From Enoplolaimus lenunculus (taxonomy: Eukaryota > Nematoda > Enoplea > Enoplida > Thoracostomopsidae): a stretch of 64,000 nucleotides of DNA. The notes below the pieces were generated by a model. The model did no database searches, was not told where the DNA came from, and saw only the letters and a list, made by a program, of their open reading frames with translations. This document shows positions 12,901 to 23,977 of the stretch, one piece after another. The first letter of the stretch is position 1; each line of letters begins with the position of its first letter. The position numbers were made by a program, and so were the translations under genes. The stretch covers positions 49,299-113,298 of the forward strand of contig JASANG010004111.1 of assembly GCA_030248215.1 (NCBI GenBank), given 5' to 3'.

Positions 12901-15900
12901 TAATGTTAATTTATTCGATGAATGCTAAAATATTGAAAATGTTCAGCGTTACTGCCTTATTTCTGAAAATAGTCCTAGTGCCACAAACTTATTCCGAACT
13001 GAACACAACTCAATGCAGTAAAAACATTGTGTGCAGCAGTCTGTTAATAATGGTTGTATTTACTGCATGCTTGTGCATCGAACTCAGCAACATAAAGACA
13101 CAAATTCAACGATACATAGGCAAATACCACTTACCTTTTAAATGCAGTAAAAAACGGATATCGAGAAATAATGCAAATGCATTTATTGGTATGAAATGTC
13201 TTCTGTTCTGCGGGATCATTGTTTGAACTGTTGTCTGAACACGATCCTGCGCCTCGTGAAGGTGAATCTACCTGTCGTATATCAAGTTTGTCCATTTGTT
13301 CATCTGTTAATTGACGATTATATGCCTAAACAAACCAAAATACTGCAAAATACTTGGCTCCCAAGATCGCAGAAGCAATTGAAGGAACCCCAGAACCAGA
13401 AAATAGCTTATATAACGAGCTACATTTTAAAGTCAACATATTACAAAAACGCACGTAATGTTACGTTTTAGTTTCAACTAGTAATAAATATAGTTTCCTC
13501 CGATGTAGATAGGAAAGGCGTTAACTGACACAATACTGACCAATACGAATACCAACTAATTATTCTTTACCTCCCAAAACATCACACCGGTTCCATAATA
13601 TTTATGCCCTCGTTCATCAGTCAGAACAAATGTTGACACAATACGATGAGGGGTAGCACATTTAGCAGGCCAACATTCGACAGTGGCACCCATGGGTAAA
13701 CAGAAAAGTGCTATATTTGCCGGCAGCGGAGATCCAAGGTGTTCATCACGCGGAAAACGGTCCAAAATTGCTGGCTTGTACGCAATGTTCAATGCTGTTG
13801 ACAGAGTTTTCTTGTAGCACAAGAATACATCTGAGCCAGGAAAACCCTAGATTTTTGTAAGAAAATCAATTAAAAGTTCGTTTACGACACAAGTTAGCAA
13901 CCTCAAAGCAAGGACGAAATTTTTACTAAATAACAGGGATCGACTGGGCAACAATTTTACCGTAAACCGGATAGTAAATTTGGTACCGGAACCAGATGAT
14001 GAAGGAATATAGGATCAAAACTTGTGCACTATTGAACGTATTTAAGCCGTGCAAAAACATGTATTTCGTAATCGAAGATTAATTTTTTACTTGGATTCTT
14101 CATTTCATGTAGTGTCTACTAAGCCGTGCAAAAGAATGAATTTCGTAACTGAAGATTAATTTTTTACTTGGATTCTTCATTCCATGTAGTGTCTACTGTT
14201 GACTTGCGCGGAAATGCAGTCGCTGCAAAATATCTATTATTTTTTACATGAAAAAGCGGTTTTAGGATATTCGGGACCACAGTGGCAAATATCCGGTATA
14301 TTATATACGGTAAGTTTATACCGAATATCGGAACCGGATACGGGAGTTTTTGCCGGATATTAAACGGTAATCGGATATCCAGTCGATTCCAGATAAACAG
14401 GTAATAAGCAGGGTGCGATCAGATAATTAACCGGATATCGGAACCGGATATTGATATTTTTACCCGAACACAAACCGGATACCGGATATTGCATATGTTA
14501 AAATAATTAATTTTTCTGTTGTATTTTCTGTTTGCTCAAGTTTTTCAACTGTTATAAAGGACATAATTGACGCTGATAAACTGAAATTGTTTAATTCCAA
14601 CATGCGTTTAACTCTCGATCGTTTATATAAGTTAAAAGTACCTGACACGTATCAAAACTTGAACTTCTTGGCTTGCCCATAAATGTATATAATCGCAGCA
14701 AGATGTTAGAAGACGCTAACTTGTAAAAGCAGTTTAATTATATTCGGCCTTACAGCCGTAAATATCCGGAATCCGGTAGGTTTATCATGGATACCGGAAC
14801 CGGATATTCGGCCGCATCCTGTTAATAAGTAACACCTCCAAAAGCCGTTGCGATAAAAACAGAATAGCAGCTTTTGTTTATTTATAAATTCGTATAACAC
14901 AAAAATAGTTGCACTTTTATGCCTTGAAACAATTCTATTTGCGCGTTAAACACAGAGTTCACCGCGCATATGCGTGCAAAGTGTGACATGTATTATATAT
15001 ACGAGCGATCGTGTTGAGATTCCGTCTAAAACAGCAAATCTAAATTAAACGGTCCATATACAGCCCTTCACGAAAATTTTGCTGCAGATGCGGTACGACT
15101 CGAACCCACGAATTACGGGTTACCAGTCCGTGCTCTAAAAAATCTTTCCCAAACAAGATATCCACTTGCTCTGTCGAAGAACCAGATTGAATATTTCGTA
15201 CACCGACGTGAAACAGCGAATGCCAGTATTATACGGCACTTAATATATACAACTATGCAAACAAATATGCACACACACCTTGTTCAAAGTTTTTGTGATT
15301 TGACAAAATGTATGCGGAGGAGCTTCGCCTTTATTTCGCAAAATTACACAAATCTCTGTTACAGCAAGCACTGTACGCGGAGAATTTTCTGTCGCACGGC
15401 GATAGGTTAAATAAATCGCATGACTGCTAGAATTGTTAATGTTCGCAGGTCGCCCAAAGGGTGTAGTTTGAAGCACTTGAGAATCGACCATAATGCTAAA
15501 AACGTATAAAATAAGAAAGCTGAAACAAACATGGTATTACGTTAACCTGATGTAACGTTGCATAGTTGAGGAATCTACATATGAGTAACAGCGTTCCAAT
15601 TACTCTTTTAAACACAAACTGCAGCTGAAATATTTTATTGGCAAACATAATAAATATGTGCCACATGAAATCACACAGAAAAAATTCCAGTACGGACAAA
15701 CACACCGTTCTTTTCCTTCGTACAAAACACCAATATCGATTAACGGAGGTTTATGGTGCCCACGGCGATAACACAAAAAACAAGATGGCGTTCGCATTGA
15801 ACCATGATTCAGGTCCGCAGGATAGCCAGATGGCGTGGTATCAATCATAACAAACTGGTTAGGCACCTGCAAACAAAAACTGCTGCTGTACTTTGCACTG

Positions 15901-16190
15901 GGAAAAATATCGCTTAGCTAACAATTTAGTTATCTTTGTTTACTGTAACACATGCTTAATTTAACATTTAAATCCAAGAACCGTTTAGTATGTACCTGTT
16001 CGCCTAAACTTGGAAATATCACACATATATCTGTAATCGGATCTGCAGGTTGAGATGCTTCATTTTTGTAGCCGCATTCTGCAGCGCCAGGCTTCAGTTC
16101 ATCTGGATTCTCTGGCAATCCAGCGACGACGAAATATTCGATAAGGCGCCGTCTACGTGCCCCAGATAACGGCTGCTGCTGCTGATTCAT
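1..16190 (-). CDS. DENND4: DENND4/Crag-type Rab exchange factor, 16 exons, 3' end outside the window
   Basis: Encodes a DENND4 (Drosophila Crag) homologue. The family are guanine-nucleotide exchange factors for Rab10 (and Rab11 in flies), acting at the Golgi/endosome and plasma membrane in polarised secretion. Exons in transcript order: 16190-15996, 15866-15706, 15495-15279, 13846-13571, 13325-13135, 12671-12487, 12178-11721, 11411-11193, 10738-9530, 8857-8366, 8052-7237, 6969-6817, 6239-5882, 5511-4721, 3942-3668, 947-1. Every junction has GT..AG ends and keeps codon phase, giving at least 2314 residues without an internal stop. Order: MABP-like N-terminus (about 1-240), DENN module (about 190-680), PPR-like region (about 980-1085), long Ser/Gly/Gln-rich part, C-terminal zinc ribbon. 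Vertebrate DENND4 proteins have about 1860-1910 residues; the excess is low-complexity sequence. The start ATG at 16190 begins MNQQQQ just before the conserved [12 protein letters not shown] block. The last exon is open to the window edge. Family identity is very likely; individual splice sites are inferred. Confidence 0.95.
1194..1343. repeat. Two-copy tandem repeat, about 75 bp
   Basis: Within the last DENND4 intron, the word TTTTGCAACCTCGTTCTGT recurs with its flanks at a spacing of 75 bp (from 1194 and from 1269), with scattered differences. CCGGAACCGG words just upstream (1138-1187) form an inverted pair typical of the miniature elements in this window. Confidence 0.8.
1806..2247. mobile_element. 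Miniature inverted-repeat element, TAGGGAT family, copy 1
   Basis: The ends read TAGGGATGTGTC and, on the opposite strand, TAGGGATCTGTC. The interior holds repeated ATCGGCATCGGCA words. A second copy with the same interior (CCGTTC..ATAAAAT..TTATG..TTGTTA) lies at about 35765-36046 in the last CDC27 intron. No coding capacity was seen. A target duplication is not clear. Class could be hAT-like but is unproved. Confidence 0.65.
3105..3498. mobile_element. Miniature element relic, CGAGACCGAGA family
   Basis: CCGAGACC and GGTCTCGG words cluster near 3128-3160 and 3407-3490, and the right end reads GCCATCCCTG. Relatives lie at 22608-22756 and near 24272-24365. The left boundary is uncertain. Lies in the intron between DENND4 exons 15 and 16. 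Confidence 0.5.
4020..4438. mobile_element. Miniature element with diverged AGAGTGCAACCGGAA ends
   Basis: The right end is CCGGTTGCACTCTG and the left end a degenerate CAAAGTGCAAAGCGG. The interior is shared with 17040-17357 in reverse orientation (GATGATTTTTGGTTCTGTAGA against the complement of TTTACAGAACCAGGAATCATC). Flanking 8-mers CCTTCGTA and TTTTCGCA agree at five of eight positions, possibly a decayed target duplication. Lies in the intron upstream of DENND4 exon 15; short open frames here are not genes. Confidence 0.6.
4721..6239 (-). CDS. DENND4: DENND4 exons 13-14: linker with acidic motif and Gly/Ser-rich tract
   Basis: Exon 13 (6239-5882) begins [11 protein letters not shown] after an AAG acceptor and has the acidic stretch [15 protein letters not shown]. 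Exon 14 (5511-4721) is very rich in Gly, Ser and Ala and ends [11 protein letters not shown]. The junction is phase 1 (A plus AT makes Asn). DPLSL and [13 protein letters not shown] blocks are reminiscent of DENND4 linkers, but conservation here is weak. Confidence 0.85.
6817..8052 (-). CDS. DENND4: DENND4 exons 11-12: disordered Ser/Gln-rich linker
   Basis: Exons 8052-7237 (272 codons) and 6969-6817 (51 codons) join in phase 0. The first carries a polyglutamine-like tract near 7720-7790 (QQQQQKQKQ) and many Ser/Thr. The second ends before DPLSLAAS of the next exon and contains [16 protein letters not shown]. Composition suggests an unstructured linker with phosphorylation sites. It is assigned to DENND4 because the frame, splice sites and position are continuous with conserved exons on both sides. 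Confidence 0.85.
8366..8857 (-). CDS. DENND4: DENND4 exon 10: PPR-like motif
   Basis: Exon of 164 codons starting [15 protein letters not shown] and continuing [19 protein letters not shown], which is the pentatricopeptide-like repeat conserved in DENND4 proteins. It then runs through [19 protein letters not shown] into a Ser-rich tail. Acceptor TATTGCAG and donor GTACGTAA (minus sense) flank it in phase 0. Confidence 0.94.
9530..10738 (-). CDS. DENND4: DENND4 exon 9: end of dDENN, low-complexity insert, start of PPR-like region
   Basis: A single 1209-bp exon (403 codons, phase 0 at both ends). It begins [20 protein letters not shown], continues into [16 protein letters not shown] sequence (here [16 protein letters not shown]), then enters about 150 residues rich in Gly, Ser, Ala and Thr. 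Family sequence resumes at [37 protein letters not shown] and [14 protein letters not shown]. The insert has no counterpart of this size in vertebrate DENND4 proteins as I remember them. It remains open, so it is probably translated. Confidence 0.95.
11193..13325 (-). CDS. DENND4: DENND4 exons 5-8: uDENN to dDENN core
   Basis: Exons 13325-13135, 12671-12487, 12178-11721 and 11411-11193 give residues 284-634. Visible blocks: [121 protein letters not shown] and [10 protein letters not shown]. These are the catalytic DENN landmarks, including the cDENN stretch with the IDLDTN signature. Codon phases are 2, 1, 0 and 0. The donor after residue 561 is read as GTTAGT, because the alternative GTGAGG four bases on would break the next frame. 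Confidence 0.96.
13571..16190 (-). CDS. DENND4: DENND4 exons 1-4: MABP-like region and start of uDENN
   Basis: Exons 16190-15996, 15866-15706, 15495-15279 and 13846-13571 give residues 1-283. Visible family blocks in order: [127 protein letters not shown] and [10 protein letters not shown]. This matches the DENND4-specific MABP domain running into uDENN. Junction phases are 0, 2, 0 and 0. The intron between exons 3 and 4 holds two miniature elements and a SINE fragment. Confidence 0.95.
13934..14392. mobile_element. Miniature element with CAGGGATCGACTGG ends and an internal 77-bp tandem repeat
   Basis: Left end CAGGGATCGACTGG; the right end read on the other strand is CTGGAATCGACTGG. CCGGATA/CCGGAAC words border both ends. 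Inside, a 77-bp unit starting TAAGCCGTGCAAAA is repeated twice (14043-14119 and 14120-14196) with few differences. No target duplication is clear. Lies in the DENND4 intron between exons 3 and 4. Confidence 0.65.
14409..14821. mobile_element. hAT-like miniature element with 8-bp target duplication
   Basis: Left end CAGGGTGCGATCAG, right end CGGCCGCATCCTG, with CCGGATATCGGAACCGGAT words next to the ends. Flanking 8-mers GTAATAAG (14401-14408) and TTAATAAG (14822-14829) match at seven of eight positions. A terminus beginning CAGGG plus an 8-bp duplication is the hAT superfamily pattern. There is no transposase, so it would depend on an element elsewhere. Confidence 0.8.
15068..15155 (-). repeat. 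tRNA-derived SINE fragment with shared tail
   Basis: On the minus strand a tRNA-like stretch has an anticodon-arm-like hairpin and the B-box word GGTTCGAGTC. It runs directly into CTGCAGCAAAATTTTCGTG. That same tail follows tRNA-like sequence at 54228-54345, 56268-56360 and 62924-63013. The acceptor stem does not close, so this is a SINE head rather than a working tRNA gene. Confidence 0.65.
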
Positions 16191-16341
16191 GGCTTCAGTA
16201 AACGTTGTCCATTACAGGTTTTTCCGCTACATATTAATTCTAAAATAGACGATAGTCGAAAGGTGAAGCATGGCCCATCACACGCTGCTGCAGAAGCAAA
16301 CAACCACAGAGCAATGGATGGTTTTTAGTAATACTACATAT

Positions 16342-16346
<5 letters not shown>

Positions 16347-16403
<57 letters not shown>
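16347..16403. repeat. TA dinucleotide microsatellite
   Basis: Nearly pure alternating T and A for about 55 bp, about 150 bp upstream of the DENND4 start codon on the minus strand. Confidence 0.95.
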
Positions 16404-16411
<8 letters not shown>

Positions 16412-17039
16412 TAAATATATATGACTTTTAAGCGAAATATAACTTAATAAAAAATCAATGCCGCCACTCACAACCGCAGGTAGAAATACACGATTGACCA
16501 CTCAAGTAAGTTAAGTAATCTGAGTTAAGGGCCCATATAGGGAACGACCGGATCCAAAATTTTGCATTTACCGGATTCGAATCCGGATCTTAAAATTCAG
16601 ATCCGGCCCGGATCTTACCAGCTGGATAATTTTTCATTACCAAACGGATATAAAATAGAAAAAGTTCAACTGATTCTTTCGTAAAATGAAAAAAAGAAGC
16701 CTTTAAAAATTTTATGTTTGTTCTTCTTAAGCAACAACACTGGTCTCCACGTATGCCAAAAACACCTCAGCCGAATATTTAAGTGCCGGGGTGCGGCCAG
16801 ATATCTGGCTCCGTCTACAACAAAAATTCGGCAACCGGAACCTGCCGGATTTTTTAAAAAATTTCAACAAATTGACATTCCATAACTTGTATTTAATTTA
16901 GGCCAGCTGCCATGGAATTGACTGACTTGATTTTACACATCTTTTCTGTTACACATGTATTGTAAATGTTTCCTTGTGCCAAGCTACGTCCCACAATCTT
17001 TGCTAAGTTAAAATAACAGTTGAAACATGATAAAAATGG

Positions 17040-17357
17040 CAGAGTGCAGCCGAAATTCCGATTCCTATTAGAATTCCGATTCAAAACGAGTTCCGTTTCC
17101 GATTCGAATTTTGAAATTATAATTTAGTCTTACTTGTTGTGATACGCTGAATAACAATTCTGTATCATTTATCTACTAAATTGCTTTCGATGAGTTAACT
17201 TATCAATAATTGACTGGTGTTTAGCTTTACAGAACCAGGAATCATCACCAATTTCAAAATATGCATGCAGTCACAAAATTTTTAGTTCTGATTCCGAGTA
17301 CACTTCCGGTATAAATTTGTTGCTCCGATTCTAGTATAATCTAGTTTCGCTTTGGAC
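17040..17357. mobile_element. Second copy of the AGAGTGCA-end miniature element
   Basis: Begins AGAGTGCAGCCGAAATTCCG and ends near TTTCGCTTTGGACC, with the same interior as 4020-4438 in opposite orientation, including the TTGTTGTGATACG segment. It is a degenerate relic without coding capacity. Confidence 0.6.
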
Positions 17358-20300
17358 CGGAAAATAGTCAGTGTTATTTTTTGGCGCAACAGTATCTCAA
17401 TTATATAAGCCTAAGCGAAAATAATAACCTTATACCTAAGCTTACTATATTTTAAAGTACTTAGGAAAAAATGGAACGGTACGTATAGAAACAAACTCGT
17501 TGTTTAAAGCGTTAATAATGCATCGACGTGGGATGTTAGCTTTGTCACATTAACACTTTGGATACCTTTGGCCACGGAATAAAAATTGTTAGCTATATAT
17601 ATGTTTTGATTGTGTTTGCAGCTGAAAATGAGGGGTGTTCGTAAGAGCTTGCGAACTCGCGACCCAGGGCCTGAAACAGGGCCCCTCACATTCAATTGCT
17701 GAGTTTTTGTTTTTATTACTTATAAGAACTTCCACAATATACTCCTATATCTTAGTTCGTTCATGTTTTTACCGCTTCTGCATGTGAAGGCACCACACAT
17801 ATGCATCAGCGTTTTACCCATGTGCATGCAGCATCAGACTTTGTTCTGCGACACAAAAAACAACTGAAAGCGCACTAGCTGCTGCATCAACTACGACAGT
17901 ATGAAGGATAGAAAATAGATAAGGAGAGAAGCCGGCCGGCTTATAGAGTGTGCAAACTTTGGAATGTCCATTACACTGACGTCTCTTGTTTTATATGCTT
18001 GTGCGGCAGATCAGCGCAGATGGGAAAACGGGGCAGGCCTACCTGGTGCAAATGGGAAAGCCGGACAGCAGCAAATTTTTGCTGGGAAACCGGAAAAACG
18101 GGACAGGTTTGTTTGTTGCAAATGGCAAAACGGGACGTCTGCAAATTTTCAGTGGGAAAACAAAACAATGAGACACAAATCAAATTCTGTTCAGACTGTA
18201 CAAAATTTGTTAGATCGGGGGAGGGGAACAAAGATTTTCGTATTTGGGTTTGGGTCACCTGTCACTCCCCTCTGTACGCCAGAAGTGTTGGCAACCTGAG
18301 CTGACTTGCATACCACTGCATTTTAATATATACCTTTTATAAAACTGCGAGTTTTTTCGTTCAAAACACGGGTAAATTGAAAAATTATGGACGAGGGGGT
18401 GCGAACCGGATCGAAAAATCAACTTTAATCAAATTGTCTGGCCCGAGCCTGCTTGGGAATGGAGAACCAGCCACATTTGTGGGAACGGTAACCAAATGCC
18501 CCCTGCGCGGGCGCCCTTACAACATTTTTAACTATTGGAGATTTGTAAGCACGTGTTGTCTATCATCGCAATTGAAAGTGTTGTGTGCTTATCGGCAAGC
18601 TGAATATAAATGCAGCTGTTTCGACAAATGTATACTGATTAAGAGTAGTTAGAAACGCCTTGTTTTTTACTTGCCGGGTGGTTGGTGGTAACTAACCATT
18701 AAATTAAATAAATAAATAAATAAATAAATATGCTTTCTTTGGGAAATTAAAAAATGGGAAAGCTATAAATTTCCACAAAAAACGGAAAACGGGACACCAA
18801 TCTTTTTGTTCAGATGGATTTTAACAGGTAGCTGCCGCCCCCTAAACCCACCGCATTTGGAAGGACCCTAAGCAGGATGGGAGCTGGCGACCCCAAAGCC
18901 CCCCGCACTAATCGAAGCAGCAAATGCTGCTCTCCGGCACTGGGACGCCTTTGAAAGTAACATGGGACATCCGTTTTTACACCCTAATAAAACGAAAGAT
19001 TTCGTGGCTAAAATTGCCGGAATAAGGCGAAAAACCCACCCACATGGTGCAAGACAATTTTGTACCCGTATCGGTCATACACCTATAGATATTCCTGTTT
19101 TTATTTCCTATGATGAGTATTTATATAATATGCTACTTTGGAGGCAATTTTATAAATTTAAAAACCAGCTATTTTAGACATTTTAACGAAGGCCGCAATT
19201 TGCTTCAGCGTAAAACTAATTTGGCTACGTTTACAAATTGCGCACGCCTGACCAACATGTATAGCAGTAAAATTCTAGTTCAAAATTTTACTGCGACATA
19301 AAGCTTGAGAATCACATGACTTTTGCTCAAGTCTGGACATTTTTTCTAGTAAAACTACAAACACAGAATTAAAAATAAAATAACTGCTAGGATGCTAGCT
19401 GTGTACAAATAAAAAATTTTTGTTTATGGGTTGAGAGATGCGGCTGGTTTGTTAACCAAAATAGATTAAGACAAACACGGTAATTGAAACTTATTGCGAA
19501 ACTTGCAGCCGATGAAGAAAATTATGCTGTAATTATAAAAAGACGGCTTCGCTGGCAGAACTATAATTTTTACAAAGTTTAAAGAATGTCCCGTGATTAA
19601 AAGACACTTGTTTAAGTCAAGTGCGAAATTATTGTCTGTTCGAGAACTTCCTTAATTTTGTTCACATGATTACAGAAGCATGCACGACAGTTAAATTCAT
19701 AATCATATTCGAAATACGAGATAGAAGCTGTGTTGCAGAAACTTGACCTAGGTTGCATTCCAACTTAAGTCAAGATTTTTATTAAGTATGGTTGATTTGA
19801 CGTTAGTTGAAGGTTTTTAATGTGCATTTTTATTTTCCCAAATAACCAATTTTGTTTTGCCTTTCCTTTTGTTATTTTATACGAAAGTCATATAGCTAGT
19901 GCTGACTGCTAAATTGACACTTCTGTCACGCAATGTAAACCGCGACAGTTATAAAGTTGGCAGAATTGGTGATAATAATTTAGTAGACTGACCTGAGTAG
20001 ATTCCGAGACCAGAATGGTATCCAGATTTTTATATGTTATCTTTTCATTTCGTTTTCAAGTTCACAGATATATGAATTGTGACCTGTTTATTCGAATGGT
20101 TGATATTGCGTTCTGAGGACTCTATTTCGTTATGACTGTTACTGAAGTATCTTATATCAAGGTGAGCGCAAGTCGACAGCATGCGATCAACGTATAGTCG
20201 ACCATAGAAGCAGCTGGAACTTCCAAAGCACAACCCGTTTTTCCAGTTATTAGTTAAAAAAGGTCTGACTCCTACCAAAGCTGACGTTAACACCCAATGT

Positions 20301-22295
20301 GTATTTGTGAACATTTTGTTTATGCTTGTGATTTGTGAACACTTCAGTGCAATGCAGCTTTTATTTGTATTATGTCTGTCTTACAAGTTGCCTAATTACG
20401 AACCTTACACAGAGAATGACACGTATTGTGTTAGAGCTACGTATTTTAGCATAATGTTTGGGTTGCAAAGACGTTACTTAAATTTCATTTTGACATAAGC
20501 TTAGATTCTGCTAAGGTAAGGTTTTCAATTGGCTTAAGCCAGATGTTTTCAATAGATTTATACTTGCCAACAAATCGTGGTGTCTGAATATGTACAAAGT
20601 TATGTTCGAAATTCATGTTCGACTTCAAACCTTAAGTATGTTTTAAATAGACATATATACGTATGATACATATATGTAAGCCGGAAAGAGATCAAAATAG
20701 TATTATGACAAGTTATCAGACAGTGCTCTATTTTATTACGTATTTACTGTTCTAGAATTTGATATGGGATTGCTTAAATCATTATGATTATGAAGATGCG
20801 ATCTTCCTGTCGGAGCTTCTTCTCTCTATTAGTTAGTTTTAGCGCTGTATTAGAGAAATCTTGATGTTTACATAGTTTCCATTTCGATGCGTTTTAGTGT
20901 AATCGGAATCGACTTCGTAGTTATTCATCTAACAACCTGTATTACTTTGCCTGCAGTTCTGAAAACTTACGATTCCGAATAATCCGATTATACCAGGTTA
21001 CGGCGGATGAGTACGAATTAATTCAAATTTAATATATATGTACTACATTTCATTGAAATATCAGAACGTACATATCTAACAATTCTTCCTTCTGTCGCCT
21101 AAGCTATCCAAAGTGTTTACGTACAATCAGGACGGGAACTGGATTTGAATCGGGATTCTAATTGGAAACACAATTCCGGGCGCATTCTCTATATACATAA
21201 TGTTCAAATATATACCCTTGCAAGCATTTTGTGTGAGTCTCGACTTGCTCTTGATTTAAAAAACCTAGAATCTCCCCCATGAAAACAAGGTTAGCTGATA
21301 ATATACGTATATGCGGAATACGTGAGCGAACGGAGCAAATTTTTTATCTTTTTTTGCTGCAACACAGTGTTGATTTAATGAAATGGGTCCGTTTTTGGAT
21401 TAAGAACATTTGTTGCTTAAAATGTTATATATCGAACAACTAATGGGCAACGTGTTTAGCAAAAAAATACTTTTGTTTGCATAACATACTTTTTCTGTGC
21501 AAAAACTCAGGTTTATACAAAAAAATCACGGTTGGAGACCCTCATAAAGTCGAGTCCTTCCACCCACTTTTGGTCTGCCTGGTGGTCAGCATAAATCCTC
21601 TATGTAATTAACTACAGTTGCATTCGGGACCGATTATTCCACGTATTTTCGCCGAAAAATTCCGGATCCGGGTTTTCGCTTCAATAAATTCCAGGTCCGA
21701 GATTTCACGACCAATTATTCCGGGTCCGGGTTTTACAAATATACCCGGAATACGCGGCTACATTCTGAATAGTAACTGTATCGTGCCTAAATTAAATAGG
21801 TTAATGAATTTATAAACTGCAGAAGGAAATAGTTACCCAACAGGCTTCACCTTTCAGTACGTAATAAATAACCTATATACGTAGATTCAGGGTGCAACCG
21901 GAATTCCCGTTCTGGCAATTTTAGTTCTTCCGGTTCTGGTAAATTTTTACTTGAATTAAAAATTCCGGTATTAAATTTTGGTCAGTGGAAATTGTTTAAT
22001 TAGGAATGGTTAGAATGGTCGGGATGCACAGGCATGAAATGTCATTTTAAGTTATTAATTCGACATTTTACTAATGATCTACTGGAAATAAATTTTTGTG
22101 AAGATTTTTCTAAGGTTCACCTTGGGTTTAAAGCTTCCCCATAAAAATGGCAAAGTGTTCAGTCTCTATAGGTACGGACTTACGTATATAAAATGAAAAG
22201 ATACTTGCTACATACGTACACTTGCCGTTATTCAGAAGCTTATCCACGTAGCTGGATTTATGCATATCTACGTATCTTATATATGTATGTTACAG

Positions 22296-23977
22296 ATCCT
22301 TGTTCCGATGCTGTTTTCCTGTTGGCAACATCTTTCTATCGGGCGGGTCAGACGATGTCGGCATATTTGTTTTTAAAATCTCGTGGCACGCATTGCCCGG
22401 ACTCGAAGTATTTGTTTGCAAAATGTTGTCTTGATTTGAATCAGTAAGTAATCTCACAAATAGCTTTTCGGTAGCATCTCAGGTGTCTTTTGGTTTTCAG
22501 TTGAACCCTGCTACATGTTGTTTATTTCAATTTATCAATTTGAAGTAGTTTAATGTGTTTTGGGAGCATTGTGTTGCCTTATTAGGCAAGGTATAAAGTC
22601 ATATAAACAGGAATGGATCGTCTTACCTGATTACCGAAACCGGTCATGAAAAGTCTCGGTCAAATTTTGATTAGTGCTGGAAAAACCGATACTCAGAAAA
22701 CCGAGACCGAGAATTGCGAAATACCAAGGCTTGCCGAGACCGAGACCCCCTCCCTGCAAATAAGCATGTATAAATATTTGGTTTCATTTATTGCAAGTTA
22801 CAGCGTTGCTACGTGCACACAACTTCATTTTAATATTCTTAATGAATCATTTTTTCTAGATATTAACGCAATCTGTTGATAGTATACCATTGTGCGTGGT
22901 TCTATTTTTAGAGTTGCAGACGCAGAGCGCAGTTTAAGCAGTGATATTTTGCCTATGTGTGAGAAATCAACAGATATCGCAGGCGACAAGCGCGATACGC
23001 CACGTAATCGTAACGAAACGATCTTACCGTTTGCTCATAAATTGATGGGAGCCTTATGTTTGTAAGTCGTAACGTAATGGCTACCGCAGAGTTTGTTCAT
23101 AATATATACGTACTTACATTTTCTTGCATAACATGGTAAGACGAAATGATATAAAATGCCATCAGTATGTTAGTTAAAGGCAAGCGTATAGTGCTAGGCA
23201 AGTTCCTGACATTTTGCGTTTCGTAGTGATGTAATATATTTGCAGGAAAACGGCGCGAAAAACAGAAGCTGCATCATATTTTCGTAAAAGTCACGCCAAA
23301 AGTCCATTGCTAATGAGCTCATTTCGTGCTGCGTCTCAGCTCGGTAAGTATTTATAAGGAACAGACATTTCTTTTCTTATGCTCAAATTTGTTTTTCAAT
23401 TTAAAGAAGGTTTTAAACTGCGGAACTTTAGGCTGTTCGCAGTTTAGCGTTTCCCTCGATTGAGGATTTTGATTGTTTTTGCATACCTGTAGCTTTTGGC
23501 GTACACAAGGGTGTCCATAATTCACCTTTCGCCGAAACTTTTGGGGGCAGTGAAAATTTTTCTTCACGAAAAATTAGCAAGATGAACTTAAAATTGCTGA
23601 GAAACGACGAAATTTTCTCAATCGCTTAGCTCGAGATGCAGCGTTTTATAACATACGCCTGTTACTCATACAACTTAAAATGTATTCGTAATTTATCACG
23701 GAACCGTATGTATTGCTGCTCCTGCATCTTTAAATGTAGAAACATAATCGATCAACTGACTTTATTCAAGAATTGTGGCCCATATACAAATTCCGCTGCC
23801 GTCCTGATCCGGTTGTTTTCTGTGCATCCCTAGGCCTTTGTGGTGTTGCCTGCCATTCAGCAGCATGATTGAGTTAAAATTTCAGGTGAAAAAATAGATA
23901 TTGACTCGTGTATACAGTTGCCAAGTTTACCAAGGGAACCTGCTGTTTCGTTGTTTGCGTCCTCTACTGCAACAAAT
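22296..23977 (+). CDS. CDC27: CDC27 N-terminal TPR exons
   Basis: Four exons reading DAVFLLATSFYRAGQTMSAY, CPDSKYLFAKCCLDLNQVAD, LPFAHKLMGALCLKTARK, EAASYFRKSHAKSPLLMSSF and RAASQLGEKIDI. These align with the human run LFLLATCYYRSGKAYKAY ... KYLLAKCCVDLS ... LGHVYCKT ... CYQKSLSLNPFLWSPF ... CEIGEK. Junction phases are 2, 2 and 1, all consistent. The first exon enters in phase 1, so a preceding exon must end in one base of a codon; I could not find it in 16191-22295. Confidence 0.94.

Larger units (their letters stand above)
16191..22295. other. Spacer between the divergent DENND4 and CDC27 genes
   Basis: About 6.1 kb upstream of both genes. It contains a TA microsatellite (about 16347-16403), CCGGATCC-rich relics (16550-16860), a miniature-element copy (17040-17357), AAAACGGGACA-type repeats (about 18010-18180 and 18750-18800), an AAAT microsatellite (about 18700-18730), relics near 20880-21190 and 21620-21760, and a truncated CAGGGTGCAACCGG end at 21888. 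Promoters of both genes and the first CDC27 exon(s) should be here, but I could not point to them. No other gene recognised. Confidence 0.6.

Noticed and set aside
17948-18304. Gly/Lys-rich overlapping open frames as a collagen-like or secreted gene
   Set aside because: They arise from repeated GGGAAAACGGGACA words in several frames, with no splice or start context.
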